Positions 1 through 9,277 of a stretch of 64,000 nucleotides of DNA are shown here, in pieces. Location of the stretch: the NCBI GenBank assembly GCA_963717985.1, contig CAVQYC010000003.1:496001-560000 (forward strand). The letters are read 5' to 3'. The stretch's first letter is position 1. Each line of letters begins with the position of its first letter. The notes under the pieces were generated by a model. That model saw only the letters and a list, made by a program, of their open reading frames with translations. It ran no database searches and had not been told where the DNA came from. A program made the translations under genes and the position numbers. The stretch comes from BOG-1155 sp963717985. GTDB taxonomy: Bacteria; Desulfobacterota; Syntrophorhabdia; Syntrophorhabdales; WCHB1-27.

Positions 1-120
1 TTCGTCATAGAAGGTACAGTTCAGGCACACACGGATATCTGAGCCGCACCCCGGACATTCGTCACGCCTCGACACCGTTTCTTCTTCGATAGCCGTACCG
101 CACCTGTGGCATTTCTTCAT
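1..120 (-). CDS. Small zinc-ribbon protein, 3' end cut off by window edge
   Basis: The first 40 codons of a minus-strand gene are present and the rest lies outside the window. The visible part begins MKKCHRCGTAI and carries three cysteine pairs (CHRC near residue 4, CPGC near residue 29, CLNC near residue 38), the pattern of a small zinc-binding ribbon. Its ATG overlaps the stop codon of the HAD gene upstream (ATGA), so the two are translationally coupled. The function is unknown. Similar short zinc-ribbon proteins are common hypothetical genes in delta-proteobacteria. Confidence 0.6.
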   Translation of the reverse strand, partial: MKKCHRCGTAIEEETVSRRDECPGCGSDIRVCLNCTFYDE

Positions 121-746
121 AGTCTCTCCAAAAGGTCCGTGAAATCGTTGATTACCAGTCCATTTGGGGCCGCAGCCGGGTTATAATGGTACGAGTCGAT
201 GCCGGCCAGACGGGGGACCTCGAAATCGAAGACGGCATGGTCTCCCACGTGTGCTATTTCCGCAGGCGACACACCGAGGACAGCGCACAGGCGCCGGTAA
301 AAACCCTCCTCCTTCTTGACCATCCCAAAATCGGACGTCGCCGATATCACAGGGTTGAAGTATCGTTCAAGGCCGGTATGGCTCAATTCCTTTTCGACGA
401 ATATGCGCGCCGCATTCGAGGCTATGACGAGCTGATATTTCTTGTGGAGGGCCTTTATCACCTCGGTGACATGGGGAAGCACGCGGATATAGCCGCAATA
501 CCGGTCAAGCAACTCCGGGACGGAAACAGTCAGATCGAACCTTCGGAGCCAGTAATCGATATCATACCAGAGGAGATGGGATTCTCCTACGGAATCGTAT
601 GCCTTTTTTACCTCGACCAACGCCTCCGCAACCGGCAGGGAATATTTTTCGGCGTACCTTTCGGGAACACCCTCCAGCCACACCATATTGCCGTACCGGC
701 CATCGACGATCGTCCCGTCAAGATCGAAGGAGATGATCTTTTTCAT
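117..746 (-). CDS. HAD-superfamily hydrolase (HAD-IA type)
   Basis: This 209-residue protein has all four HAD motifs in order. Motif I is DLDGT at residues 8-12 with the nucleophile Asp8 and Asp10. Motif II is the serine in VIASNAA near residue 110. Motif III is a lysine near residue 143. Motif IV is the GDHAVFDFEV acidic stretch near residue 168. A helical cap lies between motifs I and II, as in phosphoglycolate phosphatase-like HAD-IA enzymes. The expected activity is phosphate-ester hydrolysis in the cytoplasm, and the substrate cannot be read from the sequence. It overlaps the downstream zinc-ribbon gene by 4 nt. Confidence 0.85.
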   Translation of the reverse strand: MKKIISFDLDGTIVDGRYGNMVWLEGVPERYAEKYSLPVAEALVEVKKAYDSVGESHLLWYDIDYWLRRFDLTVSVPELLDRYCGYIRVLPHVTEVIKALHKKYQLVIASNAARIFVEKELSHTGLERYFNPVISATSDFGMVKKEEGFYRRLCAVLGVSPAEIAHVGDHAVFDFEVPRLAGIDSYHYNPAAAPNGLVINDFTDLLERL

Positions 747-795
747 TCCTCAAGTATACCATATGTGCCCCTCATCTCACTGAGTGCGCCCTGCT

Positions 796-1782
796 CTACT
801 TGCTCATATCTATCCTGATATTCCGCACCCATTCCCTGTTTTTGAGGTACCAGTCTACGGTCTTTCCGATCCCTTCGGAAAGCGGGGTCTCCGGCTCCCA
901 GTCGAGAAGGCGCTTTGCTTTTCCGATATCTGCCCAGGTGGCCATCATGTCGGTTTTCTGAAAGGGCTCCTTCCTTATGCGGGCCTTTTTCCCCAGATAG
1001 TGCTCCACCAGGGAGATCATTTCGGCAAGCTCATGGGGATGGCTGTTGCCAAGATTGATAATCTCGAACCCGACAGGCTTAAGGGCCCTTATCGTGCCCT
1101 CCGCAATATCGGACACAAAGGTAAAATCCCGGCTCTGGGAGCCGTCTCCGTAGAGGACCAGATCATTCCCTTCGTCGATCCATCTAATGAACCTGAACAT
1201 ACTCATATCGGGCCTGCCCGCCGGGCCATAGACCGTGAAGTACCTGACTACCGAGGCATCGATGCCGAACAGATAGTGGTATGAGTAGATCATCACCTCA
1301 GCCGCTTTCTTCGATGCCGCATAAGGAGAGATCGGCGTGTTGACGGGCAGCTCTTCCGAGAAGGGCATCTTCTGGCCCGCATAAAGGGAAGACGTAGAGG
1401 CGAGCACGATCTTCTTCACCTCGTACTTCCGCATCAGTTCGAGCAGGTTCAGAGTCCCATACGCATTCGTCGTCATGTAGACAAAAGGGTTCTCGATGCT
1501 GTATCTTACGCCGGCCCTCGCCGCAAGGTTGACAACCGCATCTATCCGGTTCTCCCGGAAAATACCTTCGAGCGCCTGCAAGTCCTCTATATCGGCCCGG
1601 TAGAAGGAGAACCTTTCATGGCTTTTCAGGTCTTCCAACCGGTACTCCTTCAGCCTCACATCGTAATAATCGTTCAGGTTATCAACGCCAAGCACCCGTT
1701 TCCCGGCGGATAAGAGCCTCCTGGCTGTCTCCCATCCAATGAACCCCGCAGCCCCGGTCAAAAGTATGGTCCCGTCGCCCAT
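796..1782 (-). CDS. NAD-dependent sugar-nucleotide epimerase/dehydratase
   Basis: This is a 328-residue extended SDR protein. The N-terminal TGAAGFIG is the NAD-binding glycine motif, a Ser-Ser-Leu-Tyr stretch supplies the catalytic serine, and YAASK is the YxxxK catalytic pair. The C-terminal half has the substrate-binding stretch RFIRWIDEGNDLVLYGDGSQSRDF, typical of UDP-glucuronate or UDP-glucose 4-epimerase-like enzymes. It probably interconverts nucleotide sugars for envelope polysaccharide. Exact substrate is uncertain, and GDP-mannose dehydratase-like or UDP-GlcA epimerase-like activities are both possible. The start is chosen because MGDGTILLTGAAGFIG places the Rossmann motif at the usual distance. 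Confidence 0.85.
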   Translation of the reverse strand: MGDGTILLTGAAGFIGWETARRLLSAGKRVLGVDNLNDYYDVRLKEYRLEDLKSHERFSFYRADIEDLQALEGIFRENRIDAVVNLAARAGVRYSIENPFVYMTTNAYGTLNLLELMRKYEVKKIVLASTSSLYAGQKMPFSEELPVNTPISPYAASKKAAEVMIYSYHYLFGIDASVVRYFTVYGPAGRPDMSMFRFIRWIDEGNDLVLYGDGSQSRDFTFVSDIAEGTIRALKPVGFEIINLGNSHPHELAEMISLVEHYLGKKARIRKEPFQKTDMMATWADIGKAKRLLDWEPETPLSEGIGKTVDWYLKNREWVRNIRIDMSK

Positions 1783-1935
1783 CGCTCAAAACCCCCAGTT
1801 TATATGACGCACGTTATCGACACGCGTTCTCCCTGATTATGCTACAACCGCCGCAATAAATCAAACCATCAGGTTCAGAGTGACGACCGTCCTTCGCTCC
1901 TCTCTTCGGCTCGCACCCTTGAAATGGGGGGATCG

Positions 1936-2187
1936 ATGGTATATCCTTTGGCTATGGAAAGGGATTATGTCCTCTACCTGAAGGTGGGTGATGAGGTTTT
2001 CCATAAGCGGTACGTGAAATGGGGAATGGGCCTCGTCGTGGAGGAGAGAAGGTCCGAGGTCCCCGGCGGCTTCTGCTACGTGCGCATAAGCTTCAGGGAT
2101 GGCAACACGCGCGTCTTCGACAATAATCTTAAGAGTGAAAGCTGCTGCTACTACGCCGGTATCACGAAGATAGAGAGAAAAAAATAG
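1936..2187 (+). CDS. Small protein resembling DUF3553 (about 83 aa)
   Basis: This is a short basic/beta-rich protein whose core reads YLKVGDEVFHKRYVKWGMG followed by VVVEE-like strands and RISFRDGNTRVF. That pattern resembles the small SH3/tudor-like fold of DUF3553, also found at the C-terminus of some UvrD/PcrA helicases. An ATG at 1936 is preceded at 4 nt by a GGGGGGA run that could act as ribosome-binding site; ATGs at 1924 and 1954 are in the same frame. It lies alone on the plus strand, convergent with rsmE. Function is unknown. Confidence 0.6.
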   Translation: MVYPLAMERDYVLYLKVGDEVFHKRYVKWGMGLVVEERRSEVPGGFCYVRISFRDGNTRVFDNNLKSESCCYYAGITKIERKK

Positions 2188-2207
2188 GGTAGAAAGGGAA
2201 AGGGGTA

Positions 2208-2903
2208 TTACAGATCTCCCCATTCATGCTGTATGATAGCTATTGCCGCCAGCGCGGCAGTCTCGGCCCGGAGCACCCTTCCGCCTAACCTCACCGGCAC
2301 GAAGCCCTTTGCGCGGGCAAAGAAGATCTCTTCATCGGTAAAACCGCCCTCGGGCCCGCAGGCTATGACCACCCGTCCTGGTTTTTCCCGAGGCTGCTCC
2401 TGCCCGACGTCCGCGAGTCGCATTGTGCGTTCTTTTTCGTAAAGGATAAGCTTCATACCCTCGTCAGCCGAGAACGCGTCAAGGGCACCACGCAAGCTCC
2501 GGCAGGGGGCAACCAGGGGTGCCGTGCGCCTTCTGCACTGTGCCACAGCCCGCCGCGCTATCATCGGCCACCGGTGCGATTTATCCTGGCCGAGACCCGT
2601 CCCTCCGGGCGTGATACTCTTTCCGGACGTGCAGGGGATGATCTCTTGTACACCCAGCTCCGTTGCCTTCTGGATAATCAGCTCCATGCGCTCGCGTTTC
2701 GGAATCGCCTGCAGCAGGGTCATCCATAGGGGAGACTCGCTCGGAAAATCCAACTCCTGGAAGATGCGGACCAGGGCCGCCTCCCCCTCGACAGCCAACA
2801 CCCTCCCCCTGTATTCCCGGCTTCCCTCACCCTTCACAGTGACGATTGCCCCTGTCCTCGTCTCGGACAGAAGCGTCACGGGCACCCGTGTGTCAGCCTC
2901 CAT
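2208..2903 (-). CDS. rsmE: 16S rRNA m3U1498 methyltransferase RsmE
   Basis: RsmE methylates N3 of U1498 of 16S rRNA using SAM. The C-terminal SPOUT domain is clear: the AIPKRERMELIIQKATELG segment, CGPEGGFTDEE (SAM-binding knot) and LRAETAALAAI are family signatures. The protein is 231 aa and starts abruptly inside the N-terminal PUA-like domain. The usual first 15-20 residues up to the HxLxxVLR segment are not encoded in this frame upstream of the ATG. The ATG at 2903 overlaps the 3' end of the upstream gene by 28 nt. An N-terminal truncation, or a small frameshift upstream, is possible. Confidence 0.85.
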   Translation of the reverse strand: MEADTRVPVTLLSETRTGAIVTVKGEGSREYRGRVLAVEGEAALVRIFQELDFPSESPLWMTLLQAIPKRERMELIIQKATELGVQEIIPCTSGKSITPGGTGLGQDKSHRWPMIARRAVAQCRRRTAPLVAPCRSLRGALDAFSADEGMKLILYEKERTMRLADVGQEQPREKPGRVVIACGPEGGFTDEEIFFARAKGFVPVRLGGRVLRAETAALAAIAIIQHEWGDL

Positions 2904-3295
2904 CGTGGAGGCGGTCCTTTTTTCCCAAATTCCTCGGCGACTTCCGCAAACCTCTTGGCTACGTATTTTTCGGGGAAATCCTCCCGCTCAAAATATGCCA
3001 ACGCGTTCTCTTCGAACTTATCCACGAGGAACTTCTTCATGGCGGAAAGTTGCCTGGCCGGCACCCCTGCCTTCACGATCTCTCTCCGATACGCGGTTGC
3101 CTCTCCCAGGGCTTCCATGATCTTCCCGTAATAGGGATGCCTTTCGAAAGACCGGAGGTACTCCTTCTTCACCTCAACATTGCAGCAAATCGTCAGCTTT
3201 ATGGTAGAGGCGTCGGCATAGTAGTTGACCGCGTCGTCTAAGATCTCCACCTTCAGGCCGTTTGCCAAATGCCAGGTTCTTATGAGGAGGGGCAT
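2876..3295 (-). CDS. Hypothetical protein, 139 aa, upstream of rsmE
   Basis: I do not recognise this protein. It is mixed alpha/beta with a charged helical C-terminal half rich in KKFLVDKFEENALAYFERE-type residues. It has no signal peptide, membrane segment or known catalytic motif. It lies directly upstream of rsmE on the same strand and overlaps it by 28 nt, so it is probably co-transcribed. The coding call rests on length, codon usage like that of its neighbours, and this operon position. Confidence 0.6.
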   Translation of the reverse strand: MPLLIRTWHLANGLKVEILDDAVNYYADASTIKLTICCNVEVKKEYLRSFERHPYYGKIMEALGEATAYRREIVKAGVPARQLSAMKKFLVDKFEENALAYFEREDFPEKYVAKRFAEVAEEFGKKGPPPRWRLTHGCP

Positions 3296-3968
3296 GAGAG
3301 TAGTGTACTACACTTTGGACCCCTGTAACAGAAGCAGCCCTATGGAATTAAGCCTCGCGTATTTTTCACCGACCGTCTCACAACCCCTCTTCACATTCCC
3401 AACTCTTGCAAGCCTTCCCGAAGGCGGGTTGACGAAAGTGGACGAAAGTGGACGGTTTCAGGGGGGGCGAGGCGAGGACGGGCGCCTGGCGGGGTACTAC
3501 GGTGGGCCGAGGCAAGCATGTAGCACAGCCGGCGGATGCGGCCATTACGGTTCAATTGTCAAAGAACAAGGGTTCCGTGGAACCGACAGAGCACCTGATC
3601 TGTCATCGGCCATACACCCGCTTCGCCGACGAATCAGGCCATGTGTTAAATTTTATCTCAATAGATTTTTCCCGTCAAAGTGACAACCAGGGGTGACAAG
3701 GAGGGATGACAACCAGGAGTGACAACCAGGAGTGACAAAAAGCATAGCTTCGGGACTTGTCCGGCGCTTTCCGGTCACCTTTGTTGATTGACAAGCACGG
3801 CAATCGCTGCTACCATCGGCAGTAGACCTACAACAAAAATAGCACGGGCACCAATGACGAATCTTTTTTGTCGTCAGAAAGGAGTCTTTGGTGTGCGGTT
3901 CGGGATATGCGGATGTTTTCTGTATGATCGAAGCTCGGCAGTAGAAAACGACCCGTAAGGAGACGGTG
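3296..3968. other. Non-coding stretch with short direct repeats
   Basis: No convincing gene is present in these about 670 bases. Reading frames here lack ribosome-binding sites and have low-complexity translations. Two sets of short direct repeats stand out: a tandem GACGAAAGTG pair near 3432-3455, and three copies of TGACAACCAGG at 3681, 3707 and 3720. The segment separates a minus-strand operon from plus-strand genes, so promoters in both directions are expected, but I cannot assign them. Confidence 0.4.
3681..3737. repeat. Short direct repeats TGACAACCAGG
   Basis: TGACAACCAGG occurs at 3681-3691, 3707-3717 and 3720-3730. Partial TGACAA copies lie at 3694 and 3733. The last two full copies are 13 bp apart. 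There is no spacer regularity like that of a CRISPR. It may be a slippage array or a binding site cluster. Confidence 0.5.
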
Positions 3969-5044
3969 ATGAAGGACAATTGATAAGGGCAGACCGGTTA
4001 TGGTTACGGGAGCCACCGGCTACATGGCTTCCTGGATAGTCAAAATACTGCTTGAAGAAGGGATCAACGTCAATGCAACCGTCCGCGACCCCTCGAACGG
4101 TCAAAGAGTCGAGCATCTTACGCGTATTGCGAGCGCTTCAGCCGGGAAATTGAAGTTGTTTAAGGCGGATCTCGTGGATGTCGGCAGCTTCGATGAGCCG
4201 ATGCAGGACTGCGAGCTTGTGGTGCACACGGCGTCCCCCTTCTTCATGGCGAAACCCAAGAATCCGCAGGAAGAACTCCTCCGACCAGCCAAGGAAGGAA
4301 CGAGGTGCGTTCTCGAAGCGGCAAAAAGGACCCCGACGGTGAAGCGCGTCGTGCTTACGAGCAGCGTCGCCGCGATTTGTGGAGATTTGGCGGACGTAGA
4401 GTTGGTTCCGCGGGAGAATATTCACTGAGAAGCAATGGAACGTGACGAGCAGCGCCGAGCACCTGCCATATGCGTATTCAAAAATGATCGCCGAGAAGGA
4501 AGCGTGGGCCGCTGCGGCGGAACAGGATCAATGGGACTTGTTGACCATAAACCCTGGATGGATCCTTGGTCCCTCGGTGTCGAAGAGAAAAGACTCATTT
4601 AGCATAAATGCCATGATTCAATTCGGCGATGGTACTTACAAAAATGGTGCTCCGGACATGAGCATGCCTATCGTCGATGTGCGCGATGTGGCGTCTGCGC
4701 ACATCAGCGCAGGGTTTACAGCAAAGGCGAGCGGAAGGCACATCATCTCGAACGGGGAGGCGACGGTGCTCGATCTCGCGAATATTCTGAGAAGACATTT
4801 TGGCGATGCGTATCCGTTCCCCCGGAAACAGGTCCCGAAGTTTCTGTTCTGGCTCCTCGCGCCGAGGCTTGGCTTTACGCGGAAATACGTGAGCAGGAAT
4901 GTGGGCTATCACGTCAAGTTCGACAACTCGTACGGCAAGGCAGACCTGGGGATGTCGTATATACCTATCGAGCAAACAGTGAAAGAACATTTTCAACAGA
5001 TTCTCGATGATGGTTTGTTGGATAAAACAGCAAAGGGGAGATAA
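3969..5044 (+). pseudogene. NAD(P)-dependent dihydroflavonol-reductase-like gene, broken by two frameshifts
   Basis: The gene resembles extended SDR reductases of the dihydroflavonol/cinnamoyl-CoA reductase type: MVTGATGYMASWIVK (NAD(P) motif), VVLTSSVAAI (catalytic Ser) and YAYSKMIAEKEAW (YxxxK). Two breaks are visible. A strong AAGGAG at 3957-3962 sits 6 nt before an ATG at 3969 that reads MKDN then stops. The homologous frame resumes at 3982 as DKGRPVMVTG, shifted by one base. Near 4418-4428 the frame stops at IH, and the next frame carries the expected FTEKQWNVTSS. Each break fits one inserted base or two lost bases. The remainder to 5044 is intact. Confidence 0.75.
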
Positions 5045-5177
5045 AAATGAGGGCACTTCCACCGTCCGCACTTTTCTCTTATCGTTTTTGACCGATAATA
5101 CTCTATGACGCTCATAGTGTCGGGATGAGCGGCAAACACGCGGTGAGACACGCAAGTGCCGCATAAGGGAGAAGGGG

Positions 5178-6771
5178 GTGTCCTACGGCGAAAGCAGAAG
5201 TTCTGATCGATGTCGATACGACAGAGGCAAAGGCTTACGCCACCATTTCAGGCGAAGGGGACTGGCCGTCCATGCAGGACGTGGTCGAGGCCCTAAAGGC
5301 GCTGGATGTGCCTTTCTGGATCGACGAAGCAGCAATCGAACGCATGCTCGAAGCTCGGTCTTTGGGCCGGCGGGTCGGTATCGCTGAGGCGAAAGATGGG
5401 GAAGTCGTCGTCTCCGTGGAAAACGGGGAGAAGGAAGCCTACATGGTCCTTGAGCCCGCCTACGGGGGCCTGGAGATGACGAGGGACGATGTGGAGAGGG
5501 CCTTCGCGCACAAAGGCGTACGGATGGGCATAGACTACGACGCCGTCGAGCAGGCGCTCGCGCGCAAGCCGTACGGCACACGGGTGCTAGTGGCCAGGTT
5601 CAAGGAACCGGTCCATGGGCAGGATGCGGTGATAGAATACCTCTTCAGGACCAGATCCGTGATCAGCCCCAAGGAGGTCGAGGGCAGAAGAATTGACTAC
5701 AAAGACCTCGAGACCGTCGTCTCCGTGACAAAGGGCACGATCCTGGCCGCGAAGACCCCGCCGACGCCGGGAGAGAACGGTTTCACCGTCACGGGCAAAC
5801 CCCTCGCAGCGAAACCCGGGAAGGACGACAGGCTGGCAGCGGGCAAGAACACCACGCTCTCCCCGGATCACCTCCAGGTGATTGCGGACATAGACGGGCA
5901 GCCCATATTGCGGGACAAGACCGTTACCGTGGAGTCGGTGCTGTCCGTCGACGGCAACATCGATTACTGCACTGGCAACATAAATTTCTCGGGCAGCGTG
6001 AGGGTGATCGGCAATGTGGTTTCGGGCTTCTCTCTGAAGGCCTCCGAGCACATCCACGTAGAAGGGCTTGTCGAGGACAGCTTCATAGAAGCAGGTGGAG
6101 ACGTGCTCATAAAGGGCGGCATACAAGGCGCAAACAAGGGAACGATCAAGGCCAAGGGGAACGTCAACTCCCCGTTCATCGAGCGAGCTACCGTCGAGGC
6201 GGGCGGATGCATCACGGCCGGACAATCGCTCCACTCGAACCTCCTTGCCGGCGACCAGGTGGTCGTCACCATGGAAAAGGGCCATATCTGCGGCGGCACG
6301 GTCGGCGCGCGCAACCTCGTTCAGGCGAACATCATCGGCTCGGAATACGGTACGTGGACCGAGATCGCGGTAGGATTCGAACCCAGAGAAAAAGCGACGC
6401 TCGAAGAGCTGAAGCGAGAGAAAGTTCAGCGGGAAGCCGCGCTGGAGGAAGCAGAAAAGGGTATTGTCATACTCGAGCAGTATCAGGCCGAAGGCACGCA
6501 GTTGCCCGCGCGTCTCGAACAGGCATACGAACGCATCTCGAAGGGACGTACCGCCCTACAGGAAAGGCTGGTAGAGTTGAACGCCGAGACAAAGGCCCTG
6601 GAGGCGGCCCTCGGCAAGACCGAAGCCCCCGAAGTGAGGGTCCGGAGGTTCATCTACCCCAACGTCAACATCAAGCTGAAAGAGATAACCTACGAGAATC
6701 AAAGCAAAATGACCCATATGGCCTTTTTCGAACATGATGGTGAGATACAGGCGCGCCCTTACGTGACATAG
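5178..6771 (+). CDS. FapA/DUF342 family protein with disturbed start
   Basis: This FapA-family (DUF342) protein has an N-terminal alpha/beta region with GIDYDAVEQAL and then a right-handed beta-helix of G-rich strands (VDGNIDYCTGNINFSGSVRVIGNV). A long coiled coil follows around residues 380-470, and the protein ends in a small beta domain. Family members are linked to flagellar/polar or surface processes, and the mechanism is unclear. The first ATG in frame is at 5272, but homologous sequence (AKAEVLIDVDTTEAKAYATI) is readable upstream in that frame from about 5182 with no ATG, GTG or TTG. A GTG at 5178 behind a GGGAGAAGGGG ribosome site is one frame off. A frameshift within the first three codons is likely. 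Confidence 0.7.
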
Positions 6772-7029
6772 CATGTAGGTCCACCATTTTTTGCCTACAA
6801 CGCCCACTGCTTCGATACCACCCAGGCGAGCAAATTATATGGGGTCACCCATATATTCCCTGAGAATTTACATAATGAAACAACGTTACCACCGCCCTCA
6901 TTCCGGCGCCTACGAATACCCTCTTTCTAGTAAAAAGCCTGAATATAGTTGTTGTAATTTTGCGCCATTTCTCTGATAATGGAGAACAGGGAAATGGCGG
7001 TGGAAAGGCCGAGTAAGGGGAGACGAAAT

Positions 7030-8190
7030 GTGACGGACCGCACATCTTTTGCCAACGAGATCATGATCGATTTTGCCCGTCTTACAGGACTCTGGCCGGC
7101 AACCGGCGTCCCGCAGCGATACCTATGGAACGATGCCTTCGGAGTTTGCAACTTTCTGGGCTTTTACGAGGAAACGGGTGACGGGAAGTTCAAGGATTTG
7201 GCGCTGCAGCTCATCGGGCAGGTACATTCCACGCTCGGACGATACCGAAAGGATGACAGCAGAGTCGGCTGGATCAGCGGCCTTGAAGGAGAGGAAGCCC
7301 GTCTCCATCCCACGGCAGGGGGATTGAGGATAGGCAAACAGCTTAGGGAGCGGAAGCTTACTGAGCCCCTCGATGAACGCCTTGAATGGGACAGGGACGG
7401 CCAGTATTTTCATTACCTGACAAAGTGGATGCATGCCCTTAACCGCGTCACGAGGGTGACCGGAGAATTCGCCTATAACCGGTGGGCCATGGAGCTTGCG
7501 CGCATCAGTTATGCCAGGTTCGTGTATGCGCAGTCTTCGGGGAGAGAGAAACGGATGTACTGGAAGATGAGCACGGACCTCTCCTATCCTCTGGTCCGGT
7601 CCATGGGCCTCCATGATCCTCTGGACGGATTGATCACGTATACCCAACTGGCGGCAACAGCCGCAGGAGATCCGGAGGGGTCAGCGGACCTGGAGAAGGA
7701 GATTGCCGATATGGCCGGTATGTGCAAAGGGAGGAGTTGGGCCACCGACGATCCCCTTGGCATAGGCGGCCTGCTATCCGATGGTTGGCGCGTGGCCCAG
7801 TTGATGACGTCAGGATATTTCTCACAGTCCGGCCTGCTCGCCATTCTGCTGGAGTCCGCCCTCCTGGGGCTTGAGGCTCTCGACCAGGGCCTGATGAAGC
7901 TCCCCACAAATCACCGTCTGGCCTTCCGCGAACTGGGTCTGTCGATCGGATTGCGTGCACTTCAGGGACTTTCGGACCTGATCGGGAAGAACTGGTCGCT
8001 CTTTCCTGAAGAATACGAGCTGGAGGACCGGATAAGAGCCCTGCGACGCTACGAACGACTGGCGGAGACTATCGAAACCTTCTGGTTTCGGCCCGAACAC
8101 CGGCAGGAAGAGTCATGGATGACTCATCAACACATAAACATGGTGATGCTCGCCACCAGCATCTCTCCCGCCGGATTTCTTACGCTGTAG
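7030..8190 (+). CDS. Hypothetical alpha-helical protein, about 386 aa (six-hairpin-like)
   Basis: No family name is certain. The translation is helical with repeated aromatic/tryptophan positions (GLWPATGVPQRYLWNDAFGVCNFLGFYEET, YFHYLTKWMHALNRV). These recall alpha/alpha toroid proteins such as six-hairpin glycosidases, but I see no verified catalytic pair. The GTG at 7030 is chosen because AAGGGGAG at 7015-7022 lies 7 nt upstream; the frame is also open to an ATG at 6979. There is no signal peptide or membrane segment. It is flanked by FapA and a transposase, so context gives no functional hint. Confidence 0.65.
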   Translation: MTDRTSFANEIMIDFARLTGLWPATGVPQRYLWNDAFGVCNFLGFYEETGDGKFKDLALQLIGQVHSTLGRYRKDDSRVGWISGLEGEEARLHPTAGGLRIGKQLRERKLTEPLDERLEWDRDGQYFHYLTKWMHALNRVTRVTGEFAYNRWAMELARISYARFVYAQSSGREKRMYWKMSTDLSYPLVRSMGLHDPLDGLITYTQLAATAAGDPEGSADLEKEIADMAGMCKGRSWATDDPLGIGGLLSDGWRVAQLMTSGYFSQSGLLAILLESALLGLEALDQGLMKLPTNHRLAFRELGLSIGLRALQGLSDLIGKNWSLFPEEYELEDRIRALRRYERLAETIETFWFRPEHRQEESWMTHQHINMVMLATSISPAGFLTL

Positions 8191-8270
8191 CATAGAATAA
8201 GGAGACTTCGATAATGAAAAACGTAATAACTGCCGTGATGATATGGTTTATGAGGCCGAGGTGAGGCCGA

Positions 8271-8296
8271 GGGGACGTAGTTCCGTTCATTCCGTT
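8271..8296 (+). repeat. Left 26-bp inverted repeat of RAYT unit
   Basis: It starts GGGGACGTAG and ends ATTCCGTT. It matches the complement of 9278-9303 without mismatch. Confidence 0.9.
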
Positions 8297-8329
8297 GACA
8301 AACGATCATGAGTCGACTATGATTCTATC

Positions 8330-9277
8330 ATGCCGCGCAAGCCCCGACTCGATCTGGAAGGCGCCCTGCATCATGTAATGGTGAGGGGTATAGAGCGGTC
8401 CAAGCTGTTCCGGACTAGAAAAGACTACCAGGATCTGATCAGGCGGTTTGAGGATGCCTTTACCGGCGGGAAGACCGTGGTATATGCATGGGCGCTCATG
8501 CCGAATCACGTACACCTCCTTATCCGCACAGGCGTTGAGCCCCTATCCGGCGTAATGAGAAGAATCCTTACCGGCTACGCTGTTTCTTTCAACCGTCGGC
8601 ACAAGCGCACAGGCCACCTTTTCCAGAACAGATTCAAGTCAATTCTAGTGGAGGAAGAGCCCTATTTTCTCCAGCTCATCCGTTATATCCATCTTAATCC
8701 CCTCCGATCATCTCTCGTCGCGACGCTTGACGAACTGGACACATACCCCTGGAGCGGACACGCCGTTCTTTTGGGGCGTCGGGAGTGTGCCTGGCAGGAA
8801 TGCAGCTACGTTCTCAGGCATTTTGGCATCACAGCCAAAGCGGCCCGCAGCGCCTACCGTGCCTTTGTTGCGGATGCAACAACGGAAGGACGCCGCCCCG
8901 ATCTTGTGGGTGGCGGCTTGCTGCGAAGCACCGGGGGCGTCCGCCGTGGAAGAGAAGCATGGGCCTCGGATGAGCGAATACTGGGGAGCAGTGATTTTGT
9001 TGAATCGGTAAAAGCGCAGGTCGACACAGTCCAGCCTGCCAAAGTGAAAAAGAATATCGATGACCTGCTGCGAGATGTGTCGAAAGAGACCGGGTTGTCA
9101 ATCCCTGAACTGGTTTCCGGGAGCAAACAGCGGGAGGTTGTGCTCGCGAGAGGCCATATCAGCTTCGTTGCCATGAAGAAAGAAGGATTGAAGCTGGCTG
9201 ACGTGGCCCGCGCACTGAACGTGTCCAAACAGAGCATACTGCGCGGGATTGCCAAGGAGAGAAACCAGGAGGGATAA
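8330..9277 (+). CDS. REP-associated tyrosine transposase (RAYT, Y1 family)
   Basis: This 315-residue protein is of the TnpA_REP/Y1 class. The HUH motif is HVHLL in ALMPNHVHLLIR (about residues 60-70). RYIHLNP near residue 125, with the catalytic tyrosine region, is a RAYT hallmark. GHLFQNRFKSI is the family's conserved loop. A C-terminal extension ends in a helix-turn-helix-like segment (LKLADVARALNVSKQSILRGI), as in the DnaA-like tail of many RAYTs. It cleaves and joins single-stranded DNA at REP hairpins. It is intact and flanked by perfect inverted repeats. Confidence 0.9.
   Translation: MPRKPRLDLEGALHHVMVRGIERSKLFRTRKDYQDLIRRFEDAFTGGKTVVYAWALMPNHVHLLIRTGVEPLSGVMRRILTGYAVSFNRRHKRTGHLFQNRFKSILVEEEPYFLQLIRYIHLNPLRSSLVATLDELDTYPWSGHAVLLGRRECAWQECSYVLRHFGITAKAARSAYRAFVADATTEGRRPDLVGGGLLRSTGGVRRGREAWASDERILGSSDFVESVKAQVDTVQPAKVKKNIDDLLRDVSKETGLSIPELVSGSKQREVVLARGHISFVAMKKEGLKLADVARALNVSKQSILRGIAKERNQEG

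Noticed and set aside
3225..3683. 152-codon frame in the 3.3-3.7 kb gap
   Set aside because: It starts inside the upstream gene on the other strand, has no ribosome site, and its translation looks non-protein-like.
3681..3737. Possible CRISPR-like repeats
   Set aside because: The repeats are only 11 bp, unevenly spaced and without spacers, and no cas genes are present.
5587..6285. Long minus-strand frame opposite FapA
   Set aside because: It is a shadow of the clear FapA coding frame. Its translation has no family features and no ribosome site.
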